From the NCBI GenBank assembly GCA_004298465.1, contig SCRT01000018.1, forward strand, positions 62,001-126,000: a DNA stretch of 64,000 nucleotides, in the 5' to 3' direction. This DNA is from Nevskiaceae bacterium (GTDB lineage Bacteria > Pseudomonadota > Gammaproteobacteria > Nevskiales > Nevskiaceae). Position numbers and translations under genes: made by a program. Numbering within the stretch: position 1 is the stretch's first letter; every line of letters starts with the position of its first letter. This document shows positions 33,873 to 44,056 of this stretch, one piece after another. Under the pieces are notes generated by a model. The model was not told the DNA's origin. It did not search any database and saw only the letters and a program-made list of their open reading frames with translations.

Positions 33873-36800
33873 GGTTCATCCCCGCGTGTGCGGGGAACGG
33901 ACGGGCTTTTGTGCGGTCCGTCATGCGAGCATCGGTTCATCCCCGCGTGTGCGGGGAACGGTTTGCCGTCAAGATGCCGGGAACGGAACCAAACGGTTCA
34001 TCCCCGCGTGTGCGGGGAACGGTTTCAAAACGCCGCGCCAACGATGAACAACATCGGTTCATCCCCGCGTGTGCGGGGAACGGTCAACCTGAAAATCGGA
34101 AACGTCCAAATCACGCGGTTCATCCCCGCGTGTGCGGGGAACGGATCACCACCACCCATGCGAGGCTGCGAATTTTCGGTTCATCCCCGCGTGTGCGGGG
34201 AACGGCTCTACGTCGGCACCGGCGGCCGTCTGTCCATCGGTTCATCCCCGCGTGTGCGGGGAACGGTCTCTCGATGCGCACCCAGCCAACGCCCAGTCCG
34301 GTTCATCCCCGCGTGTGCGGGGAACGGGTCGTACACATAAACGTCTAAAACACCGGGGACGGTTCATCCCCGCGTGTGCGGGGAACGGGAGAGTCAAGAG
34401 CCACACATAGAGGTGGCGAAAGGTTCATCCCCGCGTGTGCGGGGAACGGGGCATCTCTCATCACGTCCGGGGTCTCGTGGGCGGTTCATCCCCGCGTGTG
34501 CGGGGAACGGTGGTCCTCATACTCGCCGTAGAGGCCGCCGGTCGGTTCATCCCCGCGTGTGCGGGGAACGGTTTCTGATGCTACTCGGCACCATGGCTAA
34601 AGGCGGTTCATCCCCGCGTGTGCGGGGAACGGGCCTTCACAGCTGAATCGCCTCTACTGCTGGACGGTTCATCCCCGCGTGTGCGGGGAACGGTCGGCCA
34701 TCAAGTACAACGCCGTGATCCTCGGCGGTTCATCCCCGCGTGTGCGGGGAACGGTGCGAGTGCACGGGTCGGAAATACGGCTCTTTCGGTTCATCCCCGC
34801 GTGTGCGGGGAACGGCTCGTCGCCACGGACAAGACGTTGGCGGAAATCGGTTCATCCCCGCGTGTGCGGGGAACGGCACGGAGCGGTCGCCGTGCCCGGC
34901 CTGCTGCGCGGTTCATCCCCGCGTGTGCGGGGAACGGGACGCCCTTGGCGAGCGCGAGAGCGTCCGCGGCGGTTCATCCCCGCGTGTGCGGGGAACGGGT
35001 AGCTGTTGATGCGCACCAGCAGTTCAGGCGCGGTTCATCCCCGCGTGTGCGGGGAACGGGTACGCTCCAGAACGTCGAGACCCGCAAGGTGCGGTTCATC
35101 CCCGCGTGTGCGGGGAACGGGGCTTGATTTCCGCCGACCGCTTGGGCTGCTGCGGTTCATCCCCGCGTGTGCGGGGAACGGGTTGTCTCTAAGTCCGTTT
35201 TCTCCGATCCCGTCGGTTCATCCCCGCGTGTGCGGGGAACGGGACCGTGATTGCAATCATCGTTGCAATTGCTGCGGTTCATCCCCGCGTGTGCGGGGAA
35301 CGGTCGCGGCGCCGGGCCGAGCCCGTCGATCTCGCCGGTTCATCCCCGCGTGTGCGGGGAACGGTACAGCTCCCGCGATGCGTCGAACGTCGCCGCCGGT
35401 TCATCCCCGCGTGTGCGGGGAACGGCACACGCGCCTGCACCTGCATCCGGGCTGCGGCGGTTCATCCCCGCGTGTGCGGGGAACGGCGTCCACGCAATCA
35501 GTGCCGCGTCTGCAAGGGCGGTTCATCCCCGCGTGTGCGGGGAACGGTTCTCTTCGCCCAACATACTGGCCAGCCACGTCGGTTCATCCCCGCGTGTGCG
35601 GGGAACGGGTGAGCCCGGCCGCAGCGGAGACGATCCGCAGCGGTTCATCCCCGCGTGTGCGGGGAACGGGCGTGGACGGAGATCGCATGACTGCCGTAAC
35701 GCGGTTCATCCCCGCGTGTGCGGGGAACGGTTTCGATGTAAACGTGATCGGCCTCACAACCTCGGTTCATCCCCGCGTGTGCGGGGAACGGGGGGTTTCA
35801 GCGGAAGAATTGGTACTGGAAAACGGTTCATCCCCGCGTGTGCGGGGAACGGCAGACCACAGACCGCGTGGTGTACGACGACGGCGGTTCATCCCCGCGT
35901 GTGCGGGGAACGGAGGAAAAGGAACGGAGGAAGTGGGATGAGCGTCGGTTCATCCCCGCGTGTGCGGGGAACGGTGCATCGGCTGCTGCGCGACCAGATT
36001 GCAGAGCGGTTCATCCCCGCGTGTGCGGGGAACGGCTGGAGGAGCGACCGTATCGCTGGGGCACCGACGGTTCATCCCCGCGTGTGCGGGGAACGGTCGA
36101 CCCACACGATGTCGATGCCCTCGTAGCTCGGTTCATCCCCGCGTGTGCGGGGAACGGTGCTCGCGCGACGCAATCAAGCTGTGGTTCGCCGGTTCATCCC
36201 CGCGTGTGCGGGGAACGGTCCGAAAGGAACGACAAAATGAACAAGTCCAACGGTTCATCCCCGCGTGTGCGGGGAACGGATCGATCGCACTAGCGATCTC
36301 CGCAGCTTCTCCGGTTCATCCCCGCGTGTGCGGGGAACGGCTGCACAAACCCACTATGCCATGGCCGCCGGCCGGTTCATCCCCGCGTGTGCGGGGAACG
36401 GCCCGCGATGCGCTGCAGGAAATCACCCTCCGACGGTTCATCCCCGCGTGTGCGGGGAACGGTTGAAGTGTTCGGCGGTGCTCATAGCCGCGATCGGTTC
36501 ATCCCCGCGTGTGCGGGGAACGGGCCACGGCAGCCGATCACAACCCGGTCAGTGGGCGGTTCATCCCCGCGTGTGCGGGGAACGGGAGCCGGCCAGTCCA
36601 CCGATGCCGGCCCCGATCGGTTCATCCCCGCGTGTGCGGGGAACGGTTCCATCGGATCGTCTTCCGGGAACAGGCTGGCGGTTCATCCCCGCGTGTGCGG
36701 GGAACGGTCCAACGACAACGAACGCAGCGCCAACGTGGGCGGTTCATCCCCGCGTGTGCGGGGAACGGCGAACGTTTGCCAAGTACCTGGACGCCGTGAA

Positions 36801-38110
36801 CGGTTCATCCCCGCGTGTGCGGGGAACGGATCGAGGGCGCATCCAACGGCCTGCGCCAGCGCGGTTCATCCCCGCGTGTGCGGGGAACGGTCTATTTAGG
36901 CAACGACGTGATCCTGCAGCACCGGTTCATCCCCGCGTGTGCGGGGAACGGTCCAGCGTCATCGTTCCGCGACAGCCGGTGGCCGGTTCATCCCCGCGTG
37001 TGCGGGGAACGGTCCCTGTGCGCTGGCGGCGAGCTGGCCGTAGCCGGTTCATCCCCGCGTGTGCGGGGAACGGTGCAGCAAGAAGCTGTCCGGCTGCAAG
37101 GCGCGCGGTTCATCCCCGCGTGTGCGGGGAACGGTACGAACAAGAGCGCGGCATCACGCTACGCGACGGTTCATCCCCGCGTGTGCGGGGAACGGACTGG
37201 CTCCCCATCCCAGATATTCGGGTAATTCGGTTCATCCCCGCGTGTGCGGGGAACGGGCTGGAGAGAGACTTCCGCACTGACCGAGATCCGGTTCATCCCC
37301 GCGTGTGCGGGGAACGGCACGTGCCGAGATCGCGAAACTGCAGACCGAGCGGTTCATCCCCGCGTGTGCGGGGAACGGATCGACACACAAGCCGCGTGCA
37401 ACCTCTCGCACGGTTCATCCCCGCGTGTGCGGGGAACGGCACCATTCTATTGCCGAATGACCCTTCGCCGACGGTTCATCCCCGCGTGTGCGGGGAACGG
37501 GAACTTCAAGGATTCACCATACGCTGTCGATACGGTTCATCCCCGCGTGTGCGGGGAACGGCGATGATTGCCCTACCGCGAGCGCCATATTGGCGGTTCA
37601 TCCCCGCGTGTGCGGGGAACGGTTCCTGATACGTGAAGATTGCGGCCGCGATGTCGGTTCATCCCCGCGTGTGCGGGGAACGGTGGATTGACCGGCGTTG
37701 CGGTCGATTCGATGTCGGTTCATCCCCGCGTGTGCGGGGAACGGGCCATCGGCACGAATAGCGAAAAATACAGAGTCGGTTCATCCCCGCGTGTGCGGGG
37801 AACGGAACGCCCTCGCCGCTTCCTCTCGCTTGTAATACGGTTCATCCCCGCGTGTGCGGGGAACGGTATCGCGTCTCAGCGATTGAATGTATTGCAAACG
37901 GTTCATCCCCGCGTGTGCGGGGAACGGACAAAGGTGGCGGCGAGCGAGGCGCAGAATGCCGGTTCATCCCCGCGTGTGCGGGGAACGGAATACTATGTTG
38001 CCTGTAAATAATGACGCATCCGGTTCATCCCCGCGTGTGCGGGGAACGGTCACGCGACCGCCGCCGGGTTCTCTCTCGCTGCGGTTCATCCCCGCGTGTG
38101 CGGGGAACGG
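33872..38110 (-). CRISPR. Type I-E CRISPR array, 70 repeats and 69 spacers
   Basis: A 29-bp repeat, which on the plus strand begins CGGTTCATCCCCGC and ends GCGGGGAACGG, recurs at a 61-bp period from 33872 to 38110. All copies I read are identical, including both terminal ones. Spacers are 32 nt except one of 33 nt (36524-36556). The inverse strand gives crRNA with an ATGAACCG-type 5' handle and the I-E hairpin, so the array is transcribed on the minus strand, away from cas2. The newest spacer is 38050-38081 and the oldest is 33901-33932. I saw no repeated spacer. Open reading frames across the array are artefacts of the repeats. Confidence 0.98.
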
Positions 38111-38241
38111 TCTAATTGTACGTGGTTGATCTTGCAGGATCTATTGACGCAGGGAAGATCTACCAGCAAATCCAGACTGAATATTGCGGTGTGCAGTACG
38201 TTCGAATTGTTAAGGAGCCGGAGTTAATGTTGCTGACTTTG
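38111..38241 (-). promoter_or_regulatory. CRISPR leader
   Basis: 131 bp between the cas2 stop and the first leader-side repeat, more AT-rich than its surroundings. It must hold the array promoter and adaptation signals. A TACAAT -10-like box lies just before the first repeat (minus strand), but without a clear -35. Three GATC-containing words (38128, 38138, 38157) recur. A match to the IHF site of the E. coli leader is only partial. Confidence 0.75.
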
Positions 38242-39464
<1,223 letters not shown>

Positions 39465-39476
39465 GTCAGGTCCTCA

Positions 39477-40163
39477 TTACATGGGGATAATGGATAACAA
39501 GCCGAGACCCATCACCTTCCCGTGGCCGATACCGGAGGCAAGCGCCGCGCGGAACAAATCGGGATCGCGCACCACCAGTCGCCCTTCGTAGAGCACTGAG
39601 AACACTTGAATGGTGGTGCTGTCGGGTTTGCGTCCAATCAACATTTGATCCTGTAACGTACGGACGTCAATTCGAGAAGATCCCTCGGGTTTTTCGCTGA
39701 AACCGAAGTAATCCGGTGTATTCAGAGCGGGCAAGATGAAGCCGTGCCGCTTGCCCTTGCGCACCAACCATTCCCGTTGGGTGTCTGGGCGGAGCAGCCC
39801 GATACGCTTTTTCTGGTGGGTTTTGCACGGGTTGGCGCGCAGCCGGAAGCGAAAGCTTTGCCCCGTGGCGAGTGATGAGAGCGCGAGTTTCTGCACCAGG
39901 TCGATGCCGGGTTCAGTTCGCGCAAGCCAACCCGATTCGAGCAAACGCGACCAGTCGGGAACCGTTTGCGACTGGATCAGCATACGGGGATACCCTTGCA
40001 CATCGGGTTCTGGTTCCAGACGCCACAGCAGCGCATTTCGCGGGCATTTTGTTTCTGGCGGGAGAAACGCCCGGCACAGCGTGGCGTGCATCTGGTAGGG
40101 GTCGGCGAGGTCACGCCGTGCATCCTTGCTGCGCGGGTTCAGGTGGATTCTATGCAGCAGCAT
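39477..40163 (-). CDS. cas6e: crRNA endoribonuclease Cas6e (CasE)
   Basis: 228 residues with two ferredoxin-like halves. DPYQMHATLCRAF holds the catalytic His, and the C-terminal GIGHGKVMGLGLLSI is the Gly-rich RAMP loop. It cleaves the hairpin of each repeat and stays bound to the 3' handle of crRNA within Cascade. The start overlaps the cas5e end by 14 bp. Confidence 0.96.
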   Translation of the reverse strand: MLLHRIHLNPRSKDARRDLADPYQMHATLCRAFLPPETKCPRNALLWRLEPEPDVQGYPRMLIQSQTVPDWSRLLESGWLARTEPGIDLVQKLALSSLATGQSFRFRLRANPCKTHQKKRIGLLRPDTQREWLVRKGKRHGFILPALNTPDYFGFSEKPEGSSRIDVRTLQDQMLIGRKPDSTTIQVFSVLYEGRLVVRDPDLFRAALASGIGHGKVMGLGLLSIIPM

Positions 40164-40833
40164 CGCGTGCCTCCGGTTTCAGCGTGACCCACTCCGAATG
40201 CACGTAGCGCGCACCAAAGCGGCGGTCGGCGAACGACGACAAGGGCTGGTCCATGCGGAGCGCACCGCTGCCATTTGTTGATTCCAGCGACACCAGCAGG
40301 CGTTCGGGCGTCGGCTCTTTGTTTCTCGGTGTTGCGAGCCAGGGACGGGCGGCGAGCGCTGACAGCAACGGTGCGTCCACGATACCGTCTTCCAGCCAGA
40401 TCGGCTCGGCGGGTACATAGGATTTGCGCCCCAGAGCCAGCGGCCATACCGGGTTCTGCAAGGCTGCGTGGGCGCGTTCGAGCAAGTTACGATCAGCACC
40501 TTCCAGTCCGGCCAGAAACACGGCGTCGGCGAGGTAGTCGCGGGTGGTTACGGCGGTTTCGTGAACCTTCGAGCGGTCGGCGGAAATGATGTGTTGCGCA
40601 GTCTGGTAGTCGCGCTTCAGCACGCCGGGCCGGTCGTGGCGCACCCCCATCTTCAGCACGGCAAGTGCTTGCAGATCGCCGTTCCATGCCTCGCGGTCGA
40701 TGCCGAGCGCGGCGGCGAGCAGCCCGATGGCACCGGACTTGCTCGGCTCCTTGCCGGTGTCGCGCTGGTCGAAACGGCTGGTTGTGCCCCAGGACTGCAT
40801 CGGGCCCACCAGCCTCAAAAGCAGGGTCGGCAT
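40150..40833 (-). CDS. cas5e: Cascade subunit Cas5e (CasD)
   Basis: 227 residues. TLLLRLVGPMQSWGTTSRFDQRDTG is the I-E Cas5 N-terminus, followed by GLLAAALGIDREAW and LGRKSYVPAEPIWLEDG. It caps the crRNA 5' handle in Cascade. It begins 3 bp after cas7e and overlaps cas6e. Confidence 0.96.
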   Translation of the reverse strand: MPTLLLRLVGPMQSWGTTSRFDQRDTGKEPSKSGAIGLLAAALGIDREAWNGDLQALAVLKMGVRHDRPGVLKRDYQTAQHIISADRSKVHETAVTTRDYLADAVFLAGLEGADRNLLERAHAALQNPVWPLALGRKSYVPAEPIWLEDGIVDAPLLSALAARPWLATPRNKEPTPERLLVSLESTNGSGALRMDQPLSSFADRRFGARYVHSEWVTLKPEARDAAA

Positions 40834-40836
40834 GGC

Positions 40837-42006
40837 TCAGCCTTTGACCGCAGTGAGCACAGCTTCCAGCACCGCGTCGAGCGATGTCTTGGCCTCCCCC
40901 ATACTGCCGATATCCGCCCGCGCGACGTTGAGCACAAAGGTTTTGCCCTTGCGCGGATACGCCTGGTCGAGCACGCTCGCTTTTGCCGCCAGCGCTTCCG
41001 CCGACTTGCGCGTCAGCGACTCGCCAGTCTTGGCGCGAATCGCGGTTTCGAAAGCGTTGGCAAGATTGCGCGGCGCGGCGTCATGGTACACCGACACTGC
41101 GACGAACTCCGGCGGGTTGTGCGCGGCGAAGTTGTTCTGCTTGCCGGTGGGTTCGGCGAGCATGAAGCCTTCGAGGAATGTCTTCAGACCTTTCGCCGCG
41201 AGATCGGCGTCGCCGTGCAGATTCTCTGCGAGCTTTTCCCAATCGACGACGGCGTAGCGGTAGTAGCACGCCGAGTTGAATTCGATCGTGCCCATCATGT
41301 CTGCGCCCGCCGTGTCTTCTGGCTTCAGGTCGTCCACTGCGGTATAGAAGTCGAATTCACGTTCGACCGCGTGGGTCGAAATTGCATGCGCGACCTGGCA
41401 AGCGGCGTACTGGTTCTTCTCCGGCATGTCAGCAAGCATGCGGCCGAACAGCGCCACGTCTACCGCCTTGCCGCCGTTGAAAATCGTTTCTATCTGGTCT
41501 TTCACCTCTTTGGGCGCACTACCGGCAGTGTCCTTTTTAGACTTGGCCTTCTTCTTGGCCCCACCATCGTCAGTCGCTGCTGCTTCGGCTTCGACGATCA
41601 CATCCCAGTGCTGGTCGATAGCCTCCGCCAGTGCCGCGATCTCGCGCCTGCCGAGAAACAACAGGTATTGCGTCTTGTCGGCATCCTTTGCCTTGGTGAT
41701 CTTGACGTAGGACAGCGCGGTTTCCGCCTTCGCGCGCGCCTCGGTTGCATCGCGCTTGCCAGCAAGCGCATCGGCGACGGCCTGATACACGCGCTTGGTG
41801 CGCACCGCGAGTTCGTCCGCGTTGAACACACCTTCACGCACTTTCTCGCTGAAATACTGCCGCACCGCGCGCTTGTCGCACTGGCTCGACACCCGCCCTC
41901 GGCGCGTGCCGCCGAAGAACGCGTCCTTGGGCGCACCAGTGTCGTCGCGGTTGAGGTTGGACGGTGCGAAATTCTGTAGGACGTGAATCTCGATCAGGGT
42001 TTTCAT
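40837..42006 (-). CDS. cas7e: Cascade backbone Cas7e (CasC)
   Basis: 389 residues. IEIHVLQNFAPSNLNRDDTGAPK opens the protein, with RVSSQCDKRAVRQYF next and YPRKGKTFVLNVARAD near the end, all typical of Cas7e. It is a little longer than the E. coli protein (363), mainly through a Lys/Ala-rich insert (GGAKKKAKSKKDTAGSAPKE) near residues 160-180. Six copies coat the crRNA spacer. The ATG overlaps the cse2 stop. Confidence 0.96.
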   Translation of the reverse strand: MKTLIEIHVLQNFAPSNLNRDDTGAPKDAFFGGTRRGRVSSQCDKRAVRQYFSEKVREGVFNADELAVRTKRVYQAVADALAGKRDATEARAKAETALSYVKITKAKDADKTQYLLFLGRREIAALAEAIDQHWDVIVEAEAAATDDGGAKKKAKSKKDTAGSAPKEVKDQIETIFNGGKAVDVALFGRMLADMPEKNQYAACQVAHAISTHAVEREFDFYTAVDDLKPEDTAGADMMGTIEFNSACYYRYAVVDWEKLAENLHGDADLAAKGLKTFLEGFMLAEPTGKQNNFAAHNPPEFVAVSVYHDAAPRNLANAFETAIRAKTGESLTRKSAEALAAKASVLDQAYPRKGKTFVLNVARADIGSMGEAKTSLDAVLEAVLTAVKG

Positions 42007-42515
42007 GCGGCGGTCTCCGTTTCAGCTTCGGGGGTTTCGGTAGGGTTGAGGGCTCGGTAAAAGTGGCGTGCCCAGGCGTTTTGCGTGCCTTTTTCGGCGC
42101 TGTTCCAGTACAGCAGATCGTTCAGCAGGAGCTGGAAGTCGATCGGCTGCGCGTTCAGCAGTGCAACCATCTGGCGCAGGCGGTGCGGGAGTTGCTCGCG
42201 GTCGGCGTCCAGCAGATGAATGAAGTGCCGCTCGGTGCTTGCCGAGCCGCTGGCGAGGTGGTGCAGCGCGCAGGCTTTGGCAAGCGGCGTCGGTGCGCCG
42301 GTACGCCCCTCGCGCCAGTGCGCCGCCCATAGCCCGGCGACGAGGTAGTGCATCTGCCTGCGCCAGCCTTCGGCCTCGCCCTTGAGGAAAGACTCGACGT
42401 AGGGAAAGACCGGGATATGCGTGCCGGGATCGAATGCGAGGCTGCGCCGCAGCACGGCACGCACCTTGGTATCCCGTGCGTTCATGTCTTCCAGCCATGC
42501 GATGTATTCGCTCAT
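42003..42515 (-). CDS. casB: Cascade small subunit Cse2 (CasB)
   Basis: 170 residues from ATG 42515, overlapping the cse1 stop (ATGA). All-helical, with LRRSLAFDPGTHIPVFPYVE, WRRQMHYLVAGLWAAHWREG and LLLNDLLYWNSAEKGTQNAWARHFY, which match Cse2. Two copies hold the non-target and crRNA strands in Cascade. Confidence 0.93.
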   Translation of the reverse strand: MSEYIAWLEDMNARDTKVRAVLRRSLAFDPGTHIPVFPYVESFLKGEAEGWRRQMHYLVAGLWAAHWREGRTGAPTPLAKACALHHLASGSASTERHFIHLLDADREQLPHRLRQMVALLNAQPIDFQLLLNDLLYWNSAEKGTQNAWARHFYRALNPTETPEAETETAA

Positions 42516-44056
42516 GCGGGTTTCTCCTGCGATTGACGGTGGGTTTCGTACTGCTGGATTTCCTTCTTCAGCGCGCCGACCTGCTTGTTGACGTGCGCTT
42601 CGGCGCGCACCAGCGCGCGGATGGTCCAGGCGTCGCTGGTCGAAACCGACGCCGCGTGCTGCTGCCAAGCATTGCGCAGCGTTATGCGGATGGTTCTGAG
42701 CCAGCCGAGCCGGATGGCGTCGGGGTCGGAGTCGGTGGTGTAGCTGCGCAGCACGTCGTGGAAGGCGGCTTCGAGCGTCGACCAGTACGTGACGGAAACA
42801 GGCATCTGTTTGACGAAACGGCTGATGTCCTTCGCATCAGGGATGCGCTCGCCCCGACTCAACAGGTCGCGCGCGAAACTTTTGCAGGCGCGCCACAGGG
42901 CTTGCTGGTTGGCCTCGGCGTCGGCGAGGAGTGCATGAATTTCGGTGCGGATCGAGCGCTCGCCCAGCAAGGCTCCCGGCAGCGCGAAGCGCTCCAGCCG
43001 CCAGAATTCGATCTTGGCTTTGTTGTTGGACTGCCCCAGCACCATGACCGAACGCGGAAATAGTGCCCGGTCGAAACGCGTCAGAGCCGTCGCGTGCTCA
43101 ATGACCTCTGGTGCGAGCTTTGTATCGTCAGGCAAGAGTGAATCGAAGTCACGCCATAGCCCGCGTTCGCGGAACTGGATCGGCAGCTTGCCGTTCTGGT
43201 TGTCGATTCGATAGCCGAGCATGGGGTCGATGCTGGCTTTGGTTGTGTTCTCCACGCCGGACGCGAAGGCAAGCGTGCTCACACTGCCGTCTGCCTCACC
43301 GCGCAGCCGGATCGAGCGCGTGCGCCAGGTGTAGCGGTCGGCATGGCCCGCAATGCCTCGTTTCACTCCGGCCTTGAGGCTCGCCACCGACTCCGGCTCG
43401 CGCTCCCACACTGGCAGATCACCCGCGAGTACCGCGCAGTTCTGCGGCACGAGACTCAGCAGCAAGGTGTCCTCCAGTTGGCGGCCCAGTGGTAAGACCA
43501 TCGCTGCCGTTGCCGACGGCGCAGTGCCGGTGTGGGACAACTCGCTTTTACCTGCGCTCACGGAAAAGGTTTGCGTCGCCAGCAGCCAGCGTGCCGCTGC
43601 CGCAGGCGAAATCGCATCCGGGTGGGTGACGTCGACATGATCGAACAGAACCTTAGCGTTGTCGGCGTTATGCTCGGCGGCAAGCACCGTCCACGCACGC
43701 CAGGTTTTTGGCTCGAAATCGGGAATCTGGAAGAAAGGAAATTTCTCGTCGAACAGCCAGAACCGATCCCGCCAGCGTTCGAGATAGGCGTTGATCTTGT
43801 CCGTCGGCAGCCCGGCCTTGAAAAGCGCCTTGGCCTGATCGATATCCGTCGGCCCTTCGAGCGCGCGATAGAGCACGGCGAGCAGGAAGCGATGCACGCT
43901 TGCCGTGACCAGCGGCGAAGGGTCTTCGATCACCGCAATGTTTTTCGCTTGCAGCAGAACATCGCGGATGCCGAGTTCGGTTCGCGCCCCGTCGAGTTTG
44001 CGAACGGGGATCCAGGCTTCCTCGATCAGGTTGAAACGGCTCGATTCAGCGCTCAT
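42512..44056 (-). CDS. casA: Cascade large subunit Cse1 (CasA)
   Basis: 514 residues. FNLIEEAWIPVRKLDGARTEL is the usual Cse1 start; internal segments HFLLAVLYRALEG-like (VHRFLLAVLYRALEGPTD) and the four-helix C-terminal bundle fit CasA. It recognises the PAM and recruits Cas3. It overlaps both cas3 and cse2 by 4 bp, as in a tightly coupled operon. Confidence 0.95.
   Translation of the reverse strand: MSAESSRFNLIEEAWIPVRKLDGARTELGIRDVLLQAKNIAVIEDPSPLVTASVHRFLLAVLYRALEGPTDIDQAKALFKAGLPTDKINAYLERWRDRFWLFDEKFPFFQIPDFEPKTWRAWTVLAAEHNADNAKVLFDHVDVTHPDAISPAAAARWLLATQTFSVSAGKSELSHTGTAPSATAAMVLPLGRQLEDTLLLSLVPQNCAVLAGDLPVWEREPESVASLKAGVKRGIAGHADRYTWRTRSIRLRGEADGSVSTLAFASGVENTTKASIDPMLGYRIDNQNGKLPIQFRERGLWRDFDSLLPDDTKLAPEVIEHATALTRFDRALFPRSVMVLGQSNNKAKIEFWRLERFALPGALLGERSIRTEIHALLADAEANQQALWRACKSFARDLLSRGERIPDAKDISRFVKQMPVSVTYWSTLEAAFHDVLRSYTTDSDPDAIRLGWLRTIRITLRNAWQQHAASVSTSDAWTIRALVRAEAHVNKQVGALKKEIQQYETHRQSQEKPA

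Noticed and set aside
33872-38110. Many open frames of 60-450 codons with repeated SSPRVRGT, FIPACAGNG and VHPRVCGER
   Set aside because: These are translations of the CRISPR repeat in three frames. The 61-bp period is not a multiple of 3, so the frames cycle; they are not proteins.
38111-38241. Clear IHF site in the CRISPR leader
   Set aside because: The best match (GATCAA followed by CCAC) fails the second half of the consensus; not strong enough to list as a site.
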